64,000 nt of DNA. Origin: Paraburkholderia hayleyella (GTDB lineage Bacteria > Pseudomonadota > Gammaproteobacteria > Burkholderiales > Burkholderiaceae). This document shows, in pieces, positions 1 to 8,100 of this stretch. The stretch covers positions 62,001 through 126,000 of the forward strand of contig NZ_QPES01000002.1 of the NCBI RefSeq assembly GCF_009455685.1, in the 5' to 3' direction. A program made the position numbers and the translations under genes. The notes under the pieces were generated by a model. The model was not told the origin of the DNA. It saw only the letters and a program-made list of their open reading frames with translations, and did not search any database. How positions within the stretch are numbered: the first letter of the stretch is position 1; each line of letters opens with the position of its first letter.

Positions 1-399
1 CTGGCGATTATTTCGATCGAATCCCGCTTTCAGGAAAAAGCCCGGGGCACGCATGGCGCGACGGGGCTGATGCAGGTCGTGCCTTCGGCGCATCGCGGGC
101 TGCTGCGCGGGGTGAAGGATTTGACCGAGCCGCGCGTCAATATCGACAAAGGTTCGGCGATTTTGCACGGTTACGTGCAAGCGGCGGGTGGGGATCTGAA
201 GGCGGGGCTGAAAAGCTATGGCGGCTCGCGGGCCTATGCGGAGAAAGTCAAGCTGCGTACAAAACGGTTTGAGCGCGTGGTGGGAACGGGGGCGGGCGCG
301 GACGATGCGGGTACCGGGGCGGTGCCGGGTGTGCCCGACGAGGCCTTGCCGGGCGGCCTTTCCGCCACCCGGGCATTCACCGTGCCCAGCGCCCGTTAG
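1..399 (+). CDS. Lytic transglycosylase, SLT domain (5'-truncated)
   Basis: Only the C-terminal 132 residues are in the window; the gene enters open at base 1. The visible part begins LAIISIESRF, which contains the Glu of the IES motif that is catalytic in Slt-type lytic transglycosylases. It continues with the family motif GATGLMQVVPSAH and a final SYGGSRAYAEKV stretch equivalent to the YN.G...Y..KV end of the SLT fold. By family knowledge it cleaves the glycan strands of peptidoglycan in the periplasm. The last 40 or so residues are a low-complexity Gly/Ala/Pro tail. It ends convergently with the next gene, overlapping it by 4 bp. The length and signal peptide cannot be judged because the start lies outside the window. 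Confidence 0.85.
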   Translation: MAIISIESRFQEKARGTHGATGLMQVVPSAHRGLLRGVKDLTEPRVNIDKGSAILHGYVQAAGGDLKAGLKSYGGSRAYAEKVKLRTKRFERVVGTGAGADDAGTGAVPGVPDEALPGGLSATRAFTVPSAR

Positions 400-875
400 C
401 GCTGGGTTAGCAGCATATACATCTGAATCACCTGATCCGGCGAGAATGTGAACGGCACCCAGCCGTGGCCGCCGTGCCGCATGATCAGCATGCGGTCGCC
501 ATTCGATTGCTTTTGTATGGCCATTACCGGGTTGCGCGTTGCGGCAAAGCGCCAGCCAGGCGGCAGGCTGAGCGGTGCTTCGGGCAGCATCGAGGCGCGG
601 GCACAGGCCAGTTCGTCAATCAACTGGTCGATTTGCTCAGGGTGCAGCGAGACAGTTTGATTGCCCACCGTCAGCGTGATTTCGTTCTGGCCAGGCCGCG
701 CCACCTGGAGCGTTGGCTTGCCTGTGGCAGGCGGTGCTTCGGCTTCGGCTTCGAGTGATGGTGCGGGAGGATCTGTTGGTTCTGCTGCTGGAGCGCTTGC
801 CCGGGAGGCCGCCGCAGCGTCGATCAGCTGGGCGACGCCGGTTTCTAGTGCGCCAATCTGTTCCTGAAGATTCAT
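396..875 (-). CDS. Hypothetical protein, 159 aa
   Basis: I do not recognise a family. The protein starts MNLQEQIGALETGV, a short helical segment. A Pro/Ala/Glu-rich linker follows (about residues 22-55), then a compact C-terminal part with Trp, Gly and aromatic residues (about 60-159, for example GGHGWVPFTFSPDQV). There is no signal peptide or membrane segment. Codon use is like the neighbouring chromosomal genes, and the reading frame is uninterrupted. It is convergent with the lytic transglycosylase, with 4 bp of overlap, and no terminator is visible between them. It is probably a genuine cytoplasmic protein, but its function is unknown. Confidence 0.65.
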   Translation of the reverse strand: MNLQEQIGALETGVAQLIDAAAASRASAPAAEPTDPPAPSLEAEAEAPPATGKPTLQVARPGQNEITLTVGNQTVSLHPEQIDQLIDELACARASMLPEAPLSLPPGWRFAATRNPVMAIQKQSNGDRMLIMRHGGHGWVPFTFSPDQVIQMYMLLTQR

Positions 876-1021
876 GCGTGGGCTCTCTGATAAGTGCGGC
901 GATTTTACTCGCGCCTCTCACTTTTTGGCGTCTTGCCGCGTAACAAAATACCGCGAAAATACCGCGCCCCTGGACGCGAAGCTGGGCATGGAGATGAACT
1001 TAAACGCGGTACGAAACCCGC

Positions 1022-2029
1022 TTAATCCAGATAGCCCGCCGCGCGAAACCATGCGAGCGCATCGCGCAACCCTTCGCGGTAAGGCCGTGCCGTATAACCC
1101 AGTTCACGCTGGGCTTTGGCCGAGGTGAAATACATCTTGTTTTGCGACATGCGCAGCCCATCCACCGTGATAAACGGTTCGCGCTGTGTGAAGCGCGCGA
1201 CGGTTTCCGCGCCCAGCGCCAGCGGATAGAGCGGCCAGCGCGGCAGGCTAAGGCGTGGCGGCCGATGCCCGTTGAGCGCCGCGAGCTCGGCGAGCATCGT
1301 TTGCAGCGACAGGTTTTCGCCGCCCAGGATGTATCGCTCGCCGATCTTGCCGCGCTCGAGTGCAAGAAAATGCCCCGCCGCCACATCCTCGACATGAACC
1401 AGATTCAGCCCGGTATCGACAAAAGCGGGGATTTTGCCGCGCGCGGCCTCGACGATGATGCGGCCCGTGGGCGTGGGTTTGATGTCGCGCGGGCCGATGG
1501 GGGTGGATGGATTGACGATCACGGCAGGCAGGCCATCGTGCGCGATCATGTGCTCCACGGCGCGCTCGGCGAGGACCTTGCTGCGCTTGTAGACGCCGAT
1601 GGCCTGGCTGGCTTCCAGTGGCGTGGTTTCGTCAGCGGATCGCCCCGAACCTGTGACCTTCAGCGTGGCCACGCTGCTGGTGTAGACGATGCGCTCCACG
1701 CCTTCGTGCAACGCGGCGCGCATGGTGGCCTCGGTGCCTTCGAGATTGGCGCGTTCGATCTCAAGCGGATTGGGCGCCCACAGACGGTAATCGGCCGCGA
1801 CGTGCAGCAGATAGCGTGCGCCTCGCAGCGCCGCGCGCATCGACGGTTCGTCGCGCATGTCGCCCACAGCGACCTCGGCTTCCAGCCCTTCAAGGTTGCC
1901 TCGAGGGCTGGAGGCGCGCACCAGGACGCGCACGGCGAAGCCTTTTTGCTGCGCGATCCGCGCCACCGCCGAGCCGACAAAACCGGAAGCGCCGGTTACC
2001 AGGACGAGATCTCGATTCGGAGCAGTCAT
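1022..2029 (-). CDS. hpnA: HpnA-like NAD-dependent sugar epimerase/dehydratase
   Basis: This is an extended short-chain dehydrogenase of 335 aa. The N-terminus has the nucleotide-binding motif VTGASGFVGSAVA (about residues 11-23). The catalytic YxxxK is YKRSK (about 147-151), with the preceding Ser in YTSSVATLK. The sequence pattern and length fit HpnA, the hopanoid-associated sugar epimerase family of proteobacteria. Related NAD(P)-dependent epimerases would be the alternative. The ATG at 2029 is followed directly by the Rossmann motif, so the start is safe. No other hopanoid genes are in view. It is divergent from the acylphosphatase, separated by 156 bp. Confidence 0.85.
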   Translation of the reverse strand: MTAPNRDLVLVTGASGFVGSAVARIAQQKGFAVRVLVRASSPRGNLEGLEAEVAVGDMRDEPSMRAALRGARYLLHVAADYRLWAPNPLEIERANLEGTEATMRAALHEGVERIVYTSSVATLKVTGSGRSADETTPLEASQAIGVYKRSKVLAERAVEHMIAHDGLPAVIVNPSTPIGPRDIKPTPTGRIIVEAARGKIPAFVDTGLNLVHVEDVAAGHFLALERGKIGERYILGGENLSLQTMLAELAALNGHRPPRLSLPRWPLYPLALGAETVARFTQREPFITVDGLRMSQNKMYFTSAKAQRELGYTARPYREGLRDALAWFRAAGYLD

Positions 2030-2185
2030 GCTGTAGGAGGTTCCATGCGAGGCAGAGGCCGGATTGTACGTTGCCCGAGGTTGCCCGGCGCGCTCCGATG
2101 CGCTCCGGTATGGCGTAAACGAGGCGCTGCGATGGCCAGCGCAACGCTAGAATGCGCGCAGGAAAAATATTGGGGAGCAGCGGCA

Positions 2186-2482
2186 ATGAGCAGTCCGGAT
2201 CTGGATGTCCGAATCGAGACCTGTTATGCGCGGGTGCGAGGCGTGGTGCAGGGGGTGGGTTTTCGTCACGCGACGATGCGCGAGGCGCATGCGCTGGGTT
2301 TAGGCGGCTGGGTTGCCAATCTCGAAGATGGTTCGGTGGAGGTGCTGTTGCAAGGGCCGGCCAACAAGGTGGACAGGATGCTTTCGTGGCTGCGTCACGG
2401 GCCACCGGCGGCGCGCGTGACGGAGGTGAGCAGCGAGGAGTGCATGACGGAAAAGCGTTATGCCCGGTTTGAGCAGCATTGA
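2186..2482 (+). CDS. acyP: Acylphosphatase
   Basis: A 98-aa protein with the acylphosphatase active-site loop RGVVQGVGFRH (about residues 17-27; the Arg binds phosphate) and the downstream GWVANLEDGSVEV, whose Asn positions the nucleophilic water. The family hydrolyses carboxyl-phosphate bonds of acyl phosphates in the cytoplasm. The frame stays open far upstream on this strand because of GC bias. The ATG at 2186 is preceded by GGGGAG at 2172-2177, an 8-base spacing, and gives the normal family length. Shortly downstream is an inverted repeat that may terminate transcription. Confidence 0.9.
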   Translation: MSSPDLDVRIETCYARVRGVVQGVGFRHATMREAHALGLGGWVANLEDGSVEVLLQGPANKVDRMLSWLRHGPPAARVTEVSSEECMTEKRYARFEQH

Positions 2483-2511
2483 GGAGGCGAGGCCTGGCCT
2501 GGCGATAAAAA

Positions 2512-2546
2512 CCCGCTCAGTGCATGGCAAAACGCGAATGAGCGGG
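2512..2546 (+). terminator. Inverted repeat after acyP, possible terminator
   Basis: CCCGCTCA at 2512-2519 pairs perfectly with TGAGCGGG at 2539-2546 across a 19-base loop. It lies 30 bp after the acyP stop. There is no following T-run, so intrinsic termination is uncertain. Confidence 0.4.
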
Positions 2547-2770
2547 CGAGGAAAGCAGCGAGTCGAGCAACCATCGGGAAGATGGCTGGCGGTAGGGCGG
2601 TAATAGGGCTGGCAGATTATTTGCGCGAGTGAACAGAAACAGGGATTGAGAACCCTCTTCCATGCACTTCTTGGATTCCTGACAGCTCTCTTTTTGCAGC
2701 TCTTCAGAATGGCCAGAGTTTTTGCACCAGACCCAGAGCTTGGCGCCGCGATTACCTCAGCCGTCCGCTT

Positions 2771-2850
2771 GCCAATTTCGCCAATTGCGCCAATTGCGCC
2801 AATTGCGCCAATTGCGCCAATTGCGCCAATTGCGCCAATTGCGCCATTTT
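2771..2850. repeat. 9-bp tandem repeat (GCCAATTGC)n
   Basis: Seven perfect head-to-tail copies of GCCAATTGC run from 2780 to 2842, flanked by an imperfect copy on each side (2771-2779 and 2843-2850). Each unit contains the palindrome CAATTG. The unit is three codons long, so a read-through frame would encode an Ala-Pro-Ile repeat (Gln-Leu-Ala on the other strand). I see no convincing gene across it. The 704-bp gap between acyP and ankyrin gene A (2483-3186) also holds the hairpin at 2512 and the promoter-like element at 3071; otherwise I see nothing in it. Confidence 0.95.
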
Positions 2851-3070
2851 CTGCCGGGTATAAAAGCGCGTTTGACTTGCTGCTTGCCGTCGTGACGATT
2901 TTTCTGGGAGAGAGACCCATACCCATGAATTCCGTGTCAGTTCAATGATTCTGTGTGGGTAATCCCCATGCCACTTTAGTTCGTTACACGGATCATCTTT
3001 CTCCTGACTGGCCGCTATCAAGCTTGCCGGTCACCTATCCTCCTCCGGCAAAAGAACTTCAGCATTCAAC

Positions 3071-3095
3071 GGAACGTTTTGCTCCCGCCTGTTAC
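3071..3095 (+). promoter_or_regulatory. GGAAC-N15-GTTAC element before ankyrin gene A
   Basis: GGAAC (3071-3075) and GTTAC (3091-3095) are 15 bases apart. The upstream half extends to GGAACGTTT, as at the copies at 10060, 34953 and 39386. It ends 91 bp before the ATG of ankyrin gene A. It is one of seven exact copies of this spaced pair, all before accessory genes. The layout resembles the -35/-10 of an ECF sigma factor promoter of the GGAAC/GTT type; the sigma factor is not known. Confidence 0.7.
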
Positions 3096-3186
3096 CCAAA
3101 GTGCATGGGTAGCTGGATTGTGTCTGAAGATTAAGGGAGCGCAAAAGCGTGTCCTGATAGCGGAATAATCGGGTTCGGAAGAAATT

Positions 3187-4227
3187 ATGGATATTTATCT
3201 TCGTTTATCAGGGATTCTCTTTCCCCGACAGCCAGGGTGCCCCCAGCGCTCTGCCGCCGCTTCTCCGGGCGCGCGTGCGAAGCGTTTTTTAAGAGAAATC
3301 TATAACGGCCTGGCCAATGGCGCCTGGCGCGATCATTTAAAAGATGAATCCGCTCAATGCACCGCCATTTTGCAAAATATTGCCGCCGGAGATTGCAGCG
3401 CGGATCGGGTCAAAAATTTTATCGAATCCAACAACCTTGGCATTGATCAAAGATTGCAAGGTGGATATACGCTGACGCATTTTTTGCTGAAAAAAGCATG
3501 GCCGAATAGCGCGGCACCTATCCAGATACTGCTTCACCATGGGGTGAACTACGAAACCGTCGCGGAAAATGGCGATTCGCTCATGCATGATGCGGTTCGT
3601 TTCGCCTCGCCAGCGATTTTCGACACGCTGGTGCAACTAGGCTCGACGCAATTGAATGCGATGAACCCGCAAGGCGAGACGCCATTGCATTGCGCGGTAC
3701 AACAAGGCGATGGCTTGATGGTTGGGCTGTTGCTGGCCAATCAGGCCGATCCGCTGCAGGCCAGTGACACGGGTCGATCCGCGCTTGATCTCGCGCTGCA
3801 AAAAGTGACGAATGAATATCCCGCGATCACAACAGGCACGGCAAAAATTGCAGAAAAAATGATCGTGGCGGCGCGGCAAAAAAATAGCGTCATGGATCTG
3901 GATTTATTGACGATCCGCTTTCTGGGCGCGCTGGTATTAAAGCCCGCCGCGTTTGCCTATGACGGCAATGATCCGCGCCACTTGCGGCAAATCTTGTTGG
4001 CTTTAGGTGAAAAACGGACTCCTGGCCTCTTGACTGGACACGAAATCTTTCTGCATGAACTCAACGTGCAATTGCGCCAGGCGGCGGCCTGTGGCGGAAG
4101 TGAAAGCAAGAGCGAGGCCCGTGAAAATATCCGGTTCTGCCAGGTTTATGCCGCGGAAATAGTCAATGGCGCGCTACTCCAGGGGCAACAGCAGCGCGCT
4201 CACGGGCTCGGCCTGGCTCAACGCTGA
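3187..4227 (+). CDS. Ankyrin-repeat protein A, 346 aa
   Basis: Ankyrin repeats occupy roughly residues 88-205. The clearest units are GYTLTHFLLKK, GDSLMHDAVRF and GETPLHCAVQQ, each followed by the second-helix LL..GA..-type pattern. The N-terminal 30 residues are Pro/Ser/Ala-rich without a clear Sec signal, and residues 34-85 are helical. The C-terminal 140 residues are unassigned and lack the post-ankyrin module of proteins B-H. The start ATG has GGAAG about 6 bases upstream, and a GGAAC-N15-GTTAC element lies 116-92 bp upstream. The 3' end overlaps the convergent small gene by 10 bp. Ankyrin repeats mediate protein-protein contacts, and a secreted effector role is inference only. Base composition is less GC-rich than the flanking core genes. 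Confidence 0.85.
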   Translation: MDIYLRLSGILFPRQPGCPQRSAAASPGARAKRFLREIYNGLANGAWRDHLKDESAQCTAILQNIAAGDCSADRVKNFIESNNLGIDQRLQGGYTLTHFLLKKAWPNSAAPIQILLHHGVNYETVAENGDSLMHDAVRFASPAIFDTLVQLGSTQLNAMNPQGETPLHCAVQQGDGLMVGLLLANQADPLQASDTGRSALDLALQKVTNEYPAITTGTAKIAEKMIVAARQKNSVMDLDLLTIRFLGALVLKPAAFAYDGNDPRHLRQILLALGEKRTPGLLTGHEIFLHELNVQLRQAAACGGSESKSEARENIRFCQVYAAEIVNGALLQGQQQRAHGLGLAQR

Positions 4228-4478
4228 AACGGATTGTCGATGACATGAGGGGCGGCGGGCGGCTCATCGGCGCTGTGCTCCGGTAAATCAGCCTGCGCCT
4301 GCAAGGCAGCGATCACGCTGCCCAGCGCCTGATGCAAGGCGAGCGCGGCTTTCAGGCTGCGTTTGTCGCGCTTGAGCGCGAGCGTTCCGGCGATCTCCAC
4401 CTGGGCGGCGCTATTGCTTACCGTGAGTGCATCGCCCTGAAGGTTCAGCACATCGTCGTTCGAATACGCTTTAAACAC
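4218..4478 (-). CDS. Small protein coupled to the nuclease gene, 86 aa
   Basis: The start is GTG at 4478, and a strong AGGAGG lies 8 bases upstream inside the end of the nuclease gene. The two reading frames overlap by 8 bp, so translation is probably coupled. The protein starts MFKAYSNDDVLNLQGD. It has a middle Lys/Arg-rich helical part (about 37-65) and an acidic/Pro-rich end (ADEPPAAPHVIDNPF). It has no signal peptide and no family I recognise. The tight linkage to a secreted nuclease allows a protective or accessory role, but nothing in the sequence proves it. Confidence 0.65.
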   Translation of the reverse strand: MFKAYSNDDVLNLQGDALTVSNSAAQVEIAGTLALKRDKRSLKAALALHQALGSVIAALQAQADLPEHSADEPPAAPHVIDNPFQR

Positions 4479-5217
4479 CTTTGAGCCCTCCTGGCCGCTG
4501 GTCCTTCAATGATTCCGGGATACCCGGAAATTGCAGGCCGCTGCTGGCCTCCAGTTCGTGCACGGTTTTGATCTGATAGCGGCGCGTGTTGGCATTGTCA
4601 CTGACAACCGCAAACGCCCGTTGCCGCGAAGGCACATAAATCAGTTTGAACAGTTGCGTCGGCACGAATACACCGCGCTCGCCAATCGTTTGCAACTGCG
4701 CTCCCGTGAACATCGGCCCTGTCACCACATAGACCTCGCCGTCTTGCATGGCGAGCTTGCGCACGGCTGTTTCCAGGCGCGACCACAATTGCTGGTTATG
4801 CAAATGGTTTTGCGGCACGACGTTGGCCAGCGAGAACGATTGCGCCATCGCTTGCGGATTCCAGCGATTGCCCGCCGGGCTCATATGGCCGCGGTCGAAA
4901 CCACTGCGGCGATAGTCCGTGAGCATCGCGCCCTCGCCCGCTGGCAAGCGGGCATCGGCAAAAAAGCGGTTGGTGCGCACCATGTCGCGGGCCGCTTCGA
5001 TGTGCGCGCGCGTGAGATGTTCAGCCGACCAGAGTGGGCCGTGCGTGATGCCGGAATGCAAGACCGCGAAATCGTCGTAGCACAGCAGGCGCGTGGCGGG
5101 CGCCATCTTCGGGTTGGTCAGCACAGGCCATTGATCGTTCGGCGTGAATGAGGAGCAAGACGCCACCGCCGCGTGAGTTGCCAGCGTGAGCAGTAAACAG
5201 ACAAACCATTTCTTCAT
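4471..5217 (-). CDS. Secreted DNA/RNA non-specific endonuclease (NUC1/NucA family)
   Basis: A 248-aa protein. A Sec signal peptide covers about residues 1-20 (MKKWFVCLLLTLATHAAVAS). The mature part has the beta-beta-alpha-metal nuclease motif DRGHMSPAG (about 109-117), whose His is the general base. The metal-binding Asn is expected in SLANVVPQN (about 129-137). These match Serratia nuclease/NUC1-type enzymes, which cut DNA and RNA without sequence specificity, here in the periplasm or outside. Length is normal for small members. The downstream 86-aa gene overlaps its stop. There is no obvious toxin-delivery domain, so nutrient or defence roles are as likely as antibacterial use. Confidence 0.9.
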   Translation of the reverse strand: MKKWFVCLLLTLATHAAVASCSSFTPNDQWPVLTNPKMAPATRLLCYDDFAVLHSGITHGPLWSAEHLTRAHIEAARDMVRTNRFFADARLPAGEGAMLTDYRRSGFDRGHMSPAGNRWNPQAMAQSFSLANVVPQNHLHNQQLWSRLETAVRKLAMQDGEVYVVTGPMFTGAQLQTIGERGVFVPTQLFKLIYVPSRQRAFAVVSDNANTRRYQIKTVHELEASSGLQFPGIPESLKDQRPGGLKGV

Positions 5218-5344
5218 GAATCTGATGAGGGATAAAAAGACAGGAAAGATGAAGCGGGGGCGAGAGTATAGCGTTTCGTGTTTCGCTTTCCGGTCTTATC
5301 CGTGTTGCGCCCTGACGGGGACCAACGCCAGGCCCCATGCAACG

Positions 5345-5764
5345 CTAACGCCAATGAGCGAACACGCTGTGTTCGGCCCGCACCCGTTGCCGGTCGATCG
5401 CTTGCAACTGCCATGAGCCGCCAATGGGCACATGCCGTCCCGAGAGGCCAGACCAAGCCACCGGCCCGCGTGTTTGTGCCTGGCAACAGGTGGCGGCGTC
5501 CGCGGCATCGGCGTCTGTCGTGACGCTGAGGTCGTACAGCGTGCACAAGGGGGCGTCGTTGCCTGCCGAACACAGCATGGTCACGCCGTGTTCCTGACGC
5601 AACCGGCCCCACGGCGGCAGGTCCACGCCTTCATGCGCTTCCCGCGACCAGCGGCGTTCTTCGGTATCTAGCCAGAGCACCGCGTAATCACACGATTCAC
5701 ACGATTCACGCGATTCATGCGGCGTCTGGGGGCTCGGGCCATTGAGCAAGATCGTCAAACGCAT
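5345..5764 (-). CDS. Hypothetical protein, 139 aa
   Basis: I do not recognise this protein. It starts MRLTILLNGPSPQTPHES and contains YAVLWLDTEERRW and WGRLRQEHGVTMLCSAGND, with several Cys. The end is GGSWQLQAIDRQRVRAE. It looks like a small alpha/beta cytoplasmic protein. The codons for His-Glu-Ser-Arg/Cys-Glu-Ser near residues 16-24 come from a 9-bp tandem repeat, so length there may vary between strains. No ribosome-binding site stands out. Confidence 0.5.
   Translation of the reverse strand: MRLTILLNGPSPQTPHESRESCESCDYAVLWLDTEERRWSREAHEGVDLPPWGRLRQEHGVTMLCSAGNDAPLCTLYDLSVTTDADAADAATCCQAQTRGPVAWSGLSGRHVPIGGSWQLQAIDRQRVRAEHSVFAHWR
5691..5717. repeat. 9-bp tandem repeat (CACGATTCA)3
   Basis: CACGATTCA occurs at 5691-5699 and 5700-5708, followed by CGCGATTCA at 5709-5717. 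It lies inside the 139-aa ORF and keeps the reading frame. Confidence 0.8.
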
Positions 5765-5885
5765 GGCAGCTCCTGGGCAAAAGGATGTCGTGGGCTCTGT
5801 AGTCTAGGAAAGAACCCACGGCATTCAAGTCGGCTTTCGACCCTGCCCTGTTTGTCTGCCCGGTAAGAATGACGGGAATGACCCG

Positions 5886-6368
5886 TTACTGGCCGTGGCC
5901 GGTTTGCGCCATCGCGCTCATCGCGGCCTGAATGTCCGCCTCGCTGACATCGCGCACGTGTGTGGCGATGGACCAGTGATGGCCGAAAGGATCTTCCACC
6001 TGGCCGTAGCGGTCGCCCCAGAACATGTCGGCGAGCGGCATCGTGACCTTGGCGCCCGCTGCGGTGGCCTGGTTCAAGGTCGCGTCGGCGTCGGCCACAT
6101 ACAGATGAAGTATGACCGGCGAGCCTTTGAGCGCCTGGGGCCCGGACATGCCGCAATTGGGGGAGGCATCGGCGAGCATCAGCATCGAATCGCCCACCTT
6201 GAGTAGCGCATGCAGGATCTTGCCGTCCGGCCCAGGCAGACGCATGAGCTCAGTGGCGTTAAAGGCTTTCTGATAGAACTCGATGGCCTGGGCTGCACCC
6301 TCGCAGATCAGATAGGGGGTGAGCGCATGCATGCCATCGGGGATCGGTTTGACGGAAGTGGAGGACAT
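5886..6368 (-). CDS. VOC-family (PhnB/glyoxalase-like) protein
   Basis: A 160-aa protein of the vicinal-oxygen-chelate superfamily, closest in pattern to the PhnB/3-demethylubiquinone-like group. It has LTPYLICEGAAQAIEFYQKA (about 16-35), the paired strand-helix block LHLYVADADATLNQA (about 92-106) and the terminal DRYGQVEDPFGHHW (about 124-137), where the Glu or His would sit at the metal site. The substrate is unknown. The start at 6368 is preceded by AGGAGCC on the coding strand. No partner gene suggests a pathway, and antibiotic or xenobiotic modification are possible alternatives. Confidence 0.85.
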   Translation of the reverse strand: MSSTSVKPIPDGMHALTPYLICEGAAQAIEFYQKAFNATELMRLPGPDGKILHALLKVGDSMLMLADASPNCGMSGPQALKGSPVILHLYVADADATLNQATAAGAKVTMPLADMFWGDRYGQVEDPFGHHWSIATHVRDVSEADIQAAMSAMAQTGHGQ

Positions 6369-6494
6369 CGAGGCTCCTTGTTGTGGGGGGGAGACGGATC
6401 AATCGTGGAACGGATAGCGCAACGGGCCGCGAGAGGCGTTTGTCAGTGTAAGTCGCCATAAAACAGGTGCAATGCGTAATTCGCTGCAATAGCG

Positions 6495-6519
6495 GGAACG
6501 GCCATGCGTGATGGGTTAC
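6495..6519 (+). promoter_or_regulatory. GGAAC-N15-GTTAC element before ankyrin genes B-C
   Basis: GGAAC (6495-6499) and GTTAC (6515-6519) are 15 bases apart, followed by ATAG as in the copy at 10060. The element spans an ATG at 6508 that opens the longest frame of gene B. If it is a promoter, translation must start downstream, at the ATG at 6592 that is 72 bp further on. Confidence 0.75.
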
Positions 6520-6591
6520 ATAGCTGACACTATTTCCCCGCCGCTGTTTTGCGGTGGGTATGCCTCGTGTTTTTGTCTTGTTTTCGTTCCT

Positions 6592-8055
6592 ATGCCTGGT
6601 GTTTATCCCACGTTTCCCCGTCATGTCGAGACATCTCCCGCTTTTCACCGCCAGCAGGAGGCCGGCAGGGTTCACGCTCCGCCTGCTCCGCAAGGCGTAG
6701 ATGACAGCGAAGGCGCGAATGACCTGTCGCGGTTCGACCGTCAGCCTCTGCGCTTGTTCGTGCATGACGAGGCCACACGTCAATTCTGGGGGAGAGTGTT
6801 CGAGGCGGTTCTGTCGCACGACGTGGACAGTTTGGCCTTGTGCTTGCGTCGGCGGGGGACCGTGGAGATCTGTTCGCGCTATGGCATAACGGTCAATCGC
6901 GCGCCCGCTTTGGACTGGTTGGTCCAGAGCGTGCCGGACCATCTCGGTGAAATTCTGGCCGACCAGATTCTGGCGCCGGATTTCGATGGAGCCATGCGCA
7001 CGGACGCACTCGCGCGCGTGATGGATGCCATGTGCCGCTTTCAGCGTGACGATCTGGTTCGTGCGCTGGTGGCGTGCGGTATGCCTGTCGATAGCTGCGA
7101 TAGCGATGGCATGTCGCTGTTACGGCATGCGTGTCGGCATGCCGATGTCGCCAGCATGATGGTTTTGCTCCACTACCACGCTAATCCCAATGCGCGTATT
7201 GGCCATGAGAGCCTGTCATTGCTGTCATGGGCCAGTGGCATTGCGCCGCCCAGCAATGCCGGTGTGGCCGTGCGCACGTTGCTGTGCGCCGGGGCGGATG
7301 TCGATCAGTGGCTCGCCTGGAATGCCGGGCGGCCTTTGGTGCCTGAAGTGGCGGCCGAATTGCTGGTGTGGTCGCTGGCGGTGGGCCGGACCGATCTGCA
7401 AGGCCTGGCTGAGCTGCACCGCGCCGAGGTTGCACTGCCGCTGGCTTATCTCGACTGTTACCAATGGGTTGATGCAGACGGCAAGATGCGCTTGCGTCAG
7501 GCCTTTTCCCAGCACATCACCGCGAACGCCGAACATCAGCAGGCTTTGATCGATCATGTGCTGTTTGATCTTCATCCGGAAAAGATGTGGCATTTGAGGT
7601 GTGGCGAAATAACCTTGCGGCGCCAGCGGTTGAATGTATTGGATGAAATGCGCCGGGACGGTCTCGAGCCGCCGCTATCGCCGTTACGGCGAGAGCGGCG
7701 CGATGCGGAGGGGCCTGCGCGTGCGTTTTTGCTGGCCGGATGTGAGCGCGAGTTATTGCCCCGCCTGATGCGCGATCTTGAGCAGGTGTGGTGCGAGGGC
7801 ATGCTTCCGTTTGATGCAGCGTGCGAGGACTTGCTCAGGACGTGGGTTCGGGAGGCACTCGAGGTGCTGCTTGAGCTGGTTGATCTGCGCCTTGCCGCTG
7901 AACGGGTTTGGCTGGATCAAGCGCTGCTCGGGCTCTCCGCGAAGATCAGCCGCAACCGTGCGCAACTGCTCGATGAGCCTGGCAAGCAAGCCGCTTGCGA
8001 TGTGCAACTGGCCCATTTGCACCGCGTGCGAACGCGCGTGGCTGCATTTTCATAA
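6592..8055 (+). CDS. Ankyrin-repeat protein B, 487 aa
   Basis: Degenerate ankyrin repeats span about residues 75-240; DGMSLLRHACRHADVASMM and HESLSLLSWASG are the best units. The post-ankyrin module shared with C-H covers about 248-310 (PEVAAELLVW, then YLDCYQWVDADGKMRLRQAF). A further segment around 328-360 (HPEKMW, RQRLNVLDEM) is shared only with protein C, so B and C are tandem paralogues. The C-terminal 130 residues are helical and unassigned. The longest frame opens at 6508 inside the GGAAC/GTTAC element. I prefer 6592, although no good Shine-Dalgarno sequence is visible there. Gene C follows after 45 bp, probably on the same transcript. The function is unknown. Confidence 0.8.
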   Translation: MPGVYPTFPRHVETSPAFHRQQEAGRVHAPPAPQGVDDSEGANDLSRFDRQPLRLFVHDEATRQFWGRVFEAVLSHDVDSLALCLRRRGTVEICSRYGITVNRAPALDWLVQSVPDHLGEILADQILAPDFDGAMRTDALARVMDAMCRFQRDDLVRALVACGMPVDSCDSDGMSLLRHACRHADVASMMVLLHYHANPNARIGHESLSLLSWASGIAPPSNAGVAVRTLLCAGADVDQWLAWNAGRPLVPEVAAELLVWSLAVGRTDLQGLAELHRAEVALPLAYLDCYQWVDADGKMRLRQAFSQHITANAEHQQALIDHVLFDLHPEKMWHLRCGEITLRRQRLNVLDEMRRDGLEPPLSPLRRERRDAEGPARAFLLAGCERELLPRLMRDLEQVWCEGMLPFDAACEDLLRTWVREALEVLLELVDLRLAAERVWLDQALLGLSAKISRNRAQLLDEPGKQAACDVQLAHLHRVRTRVAAFS

Positions 8056-8100
8056 AACATAAAACTGTTCCGCCTGATCTTTTATTAGAGGATGCACTGA

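Noticed and set aside
1142..2185. Long upstream extension of the acylphosphatase frame
   Set aside because: It is antisense to hpnA, and the normal family length begins at 2186 behind a good ribosome-binding site.
2771..2850. CRISPR-like array
   Set aside because: Units are 9 bp with no spacers and no cas genes nearby.
2646..2948. Open frame of 100 codons across the 9-bp array, with a possible hydrophobic start
   Set aside because: It has no ribosome-binding site, the repeat keeps all frames open, and nothing outside the repeat looks like a protein family.
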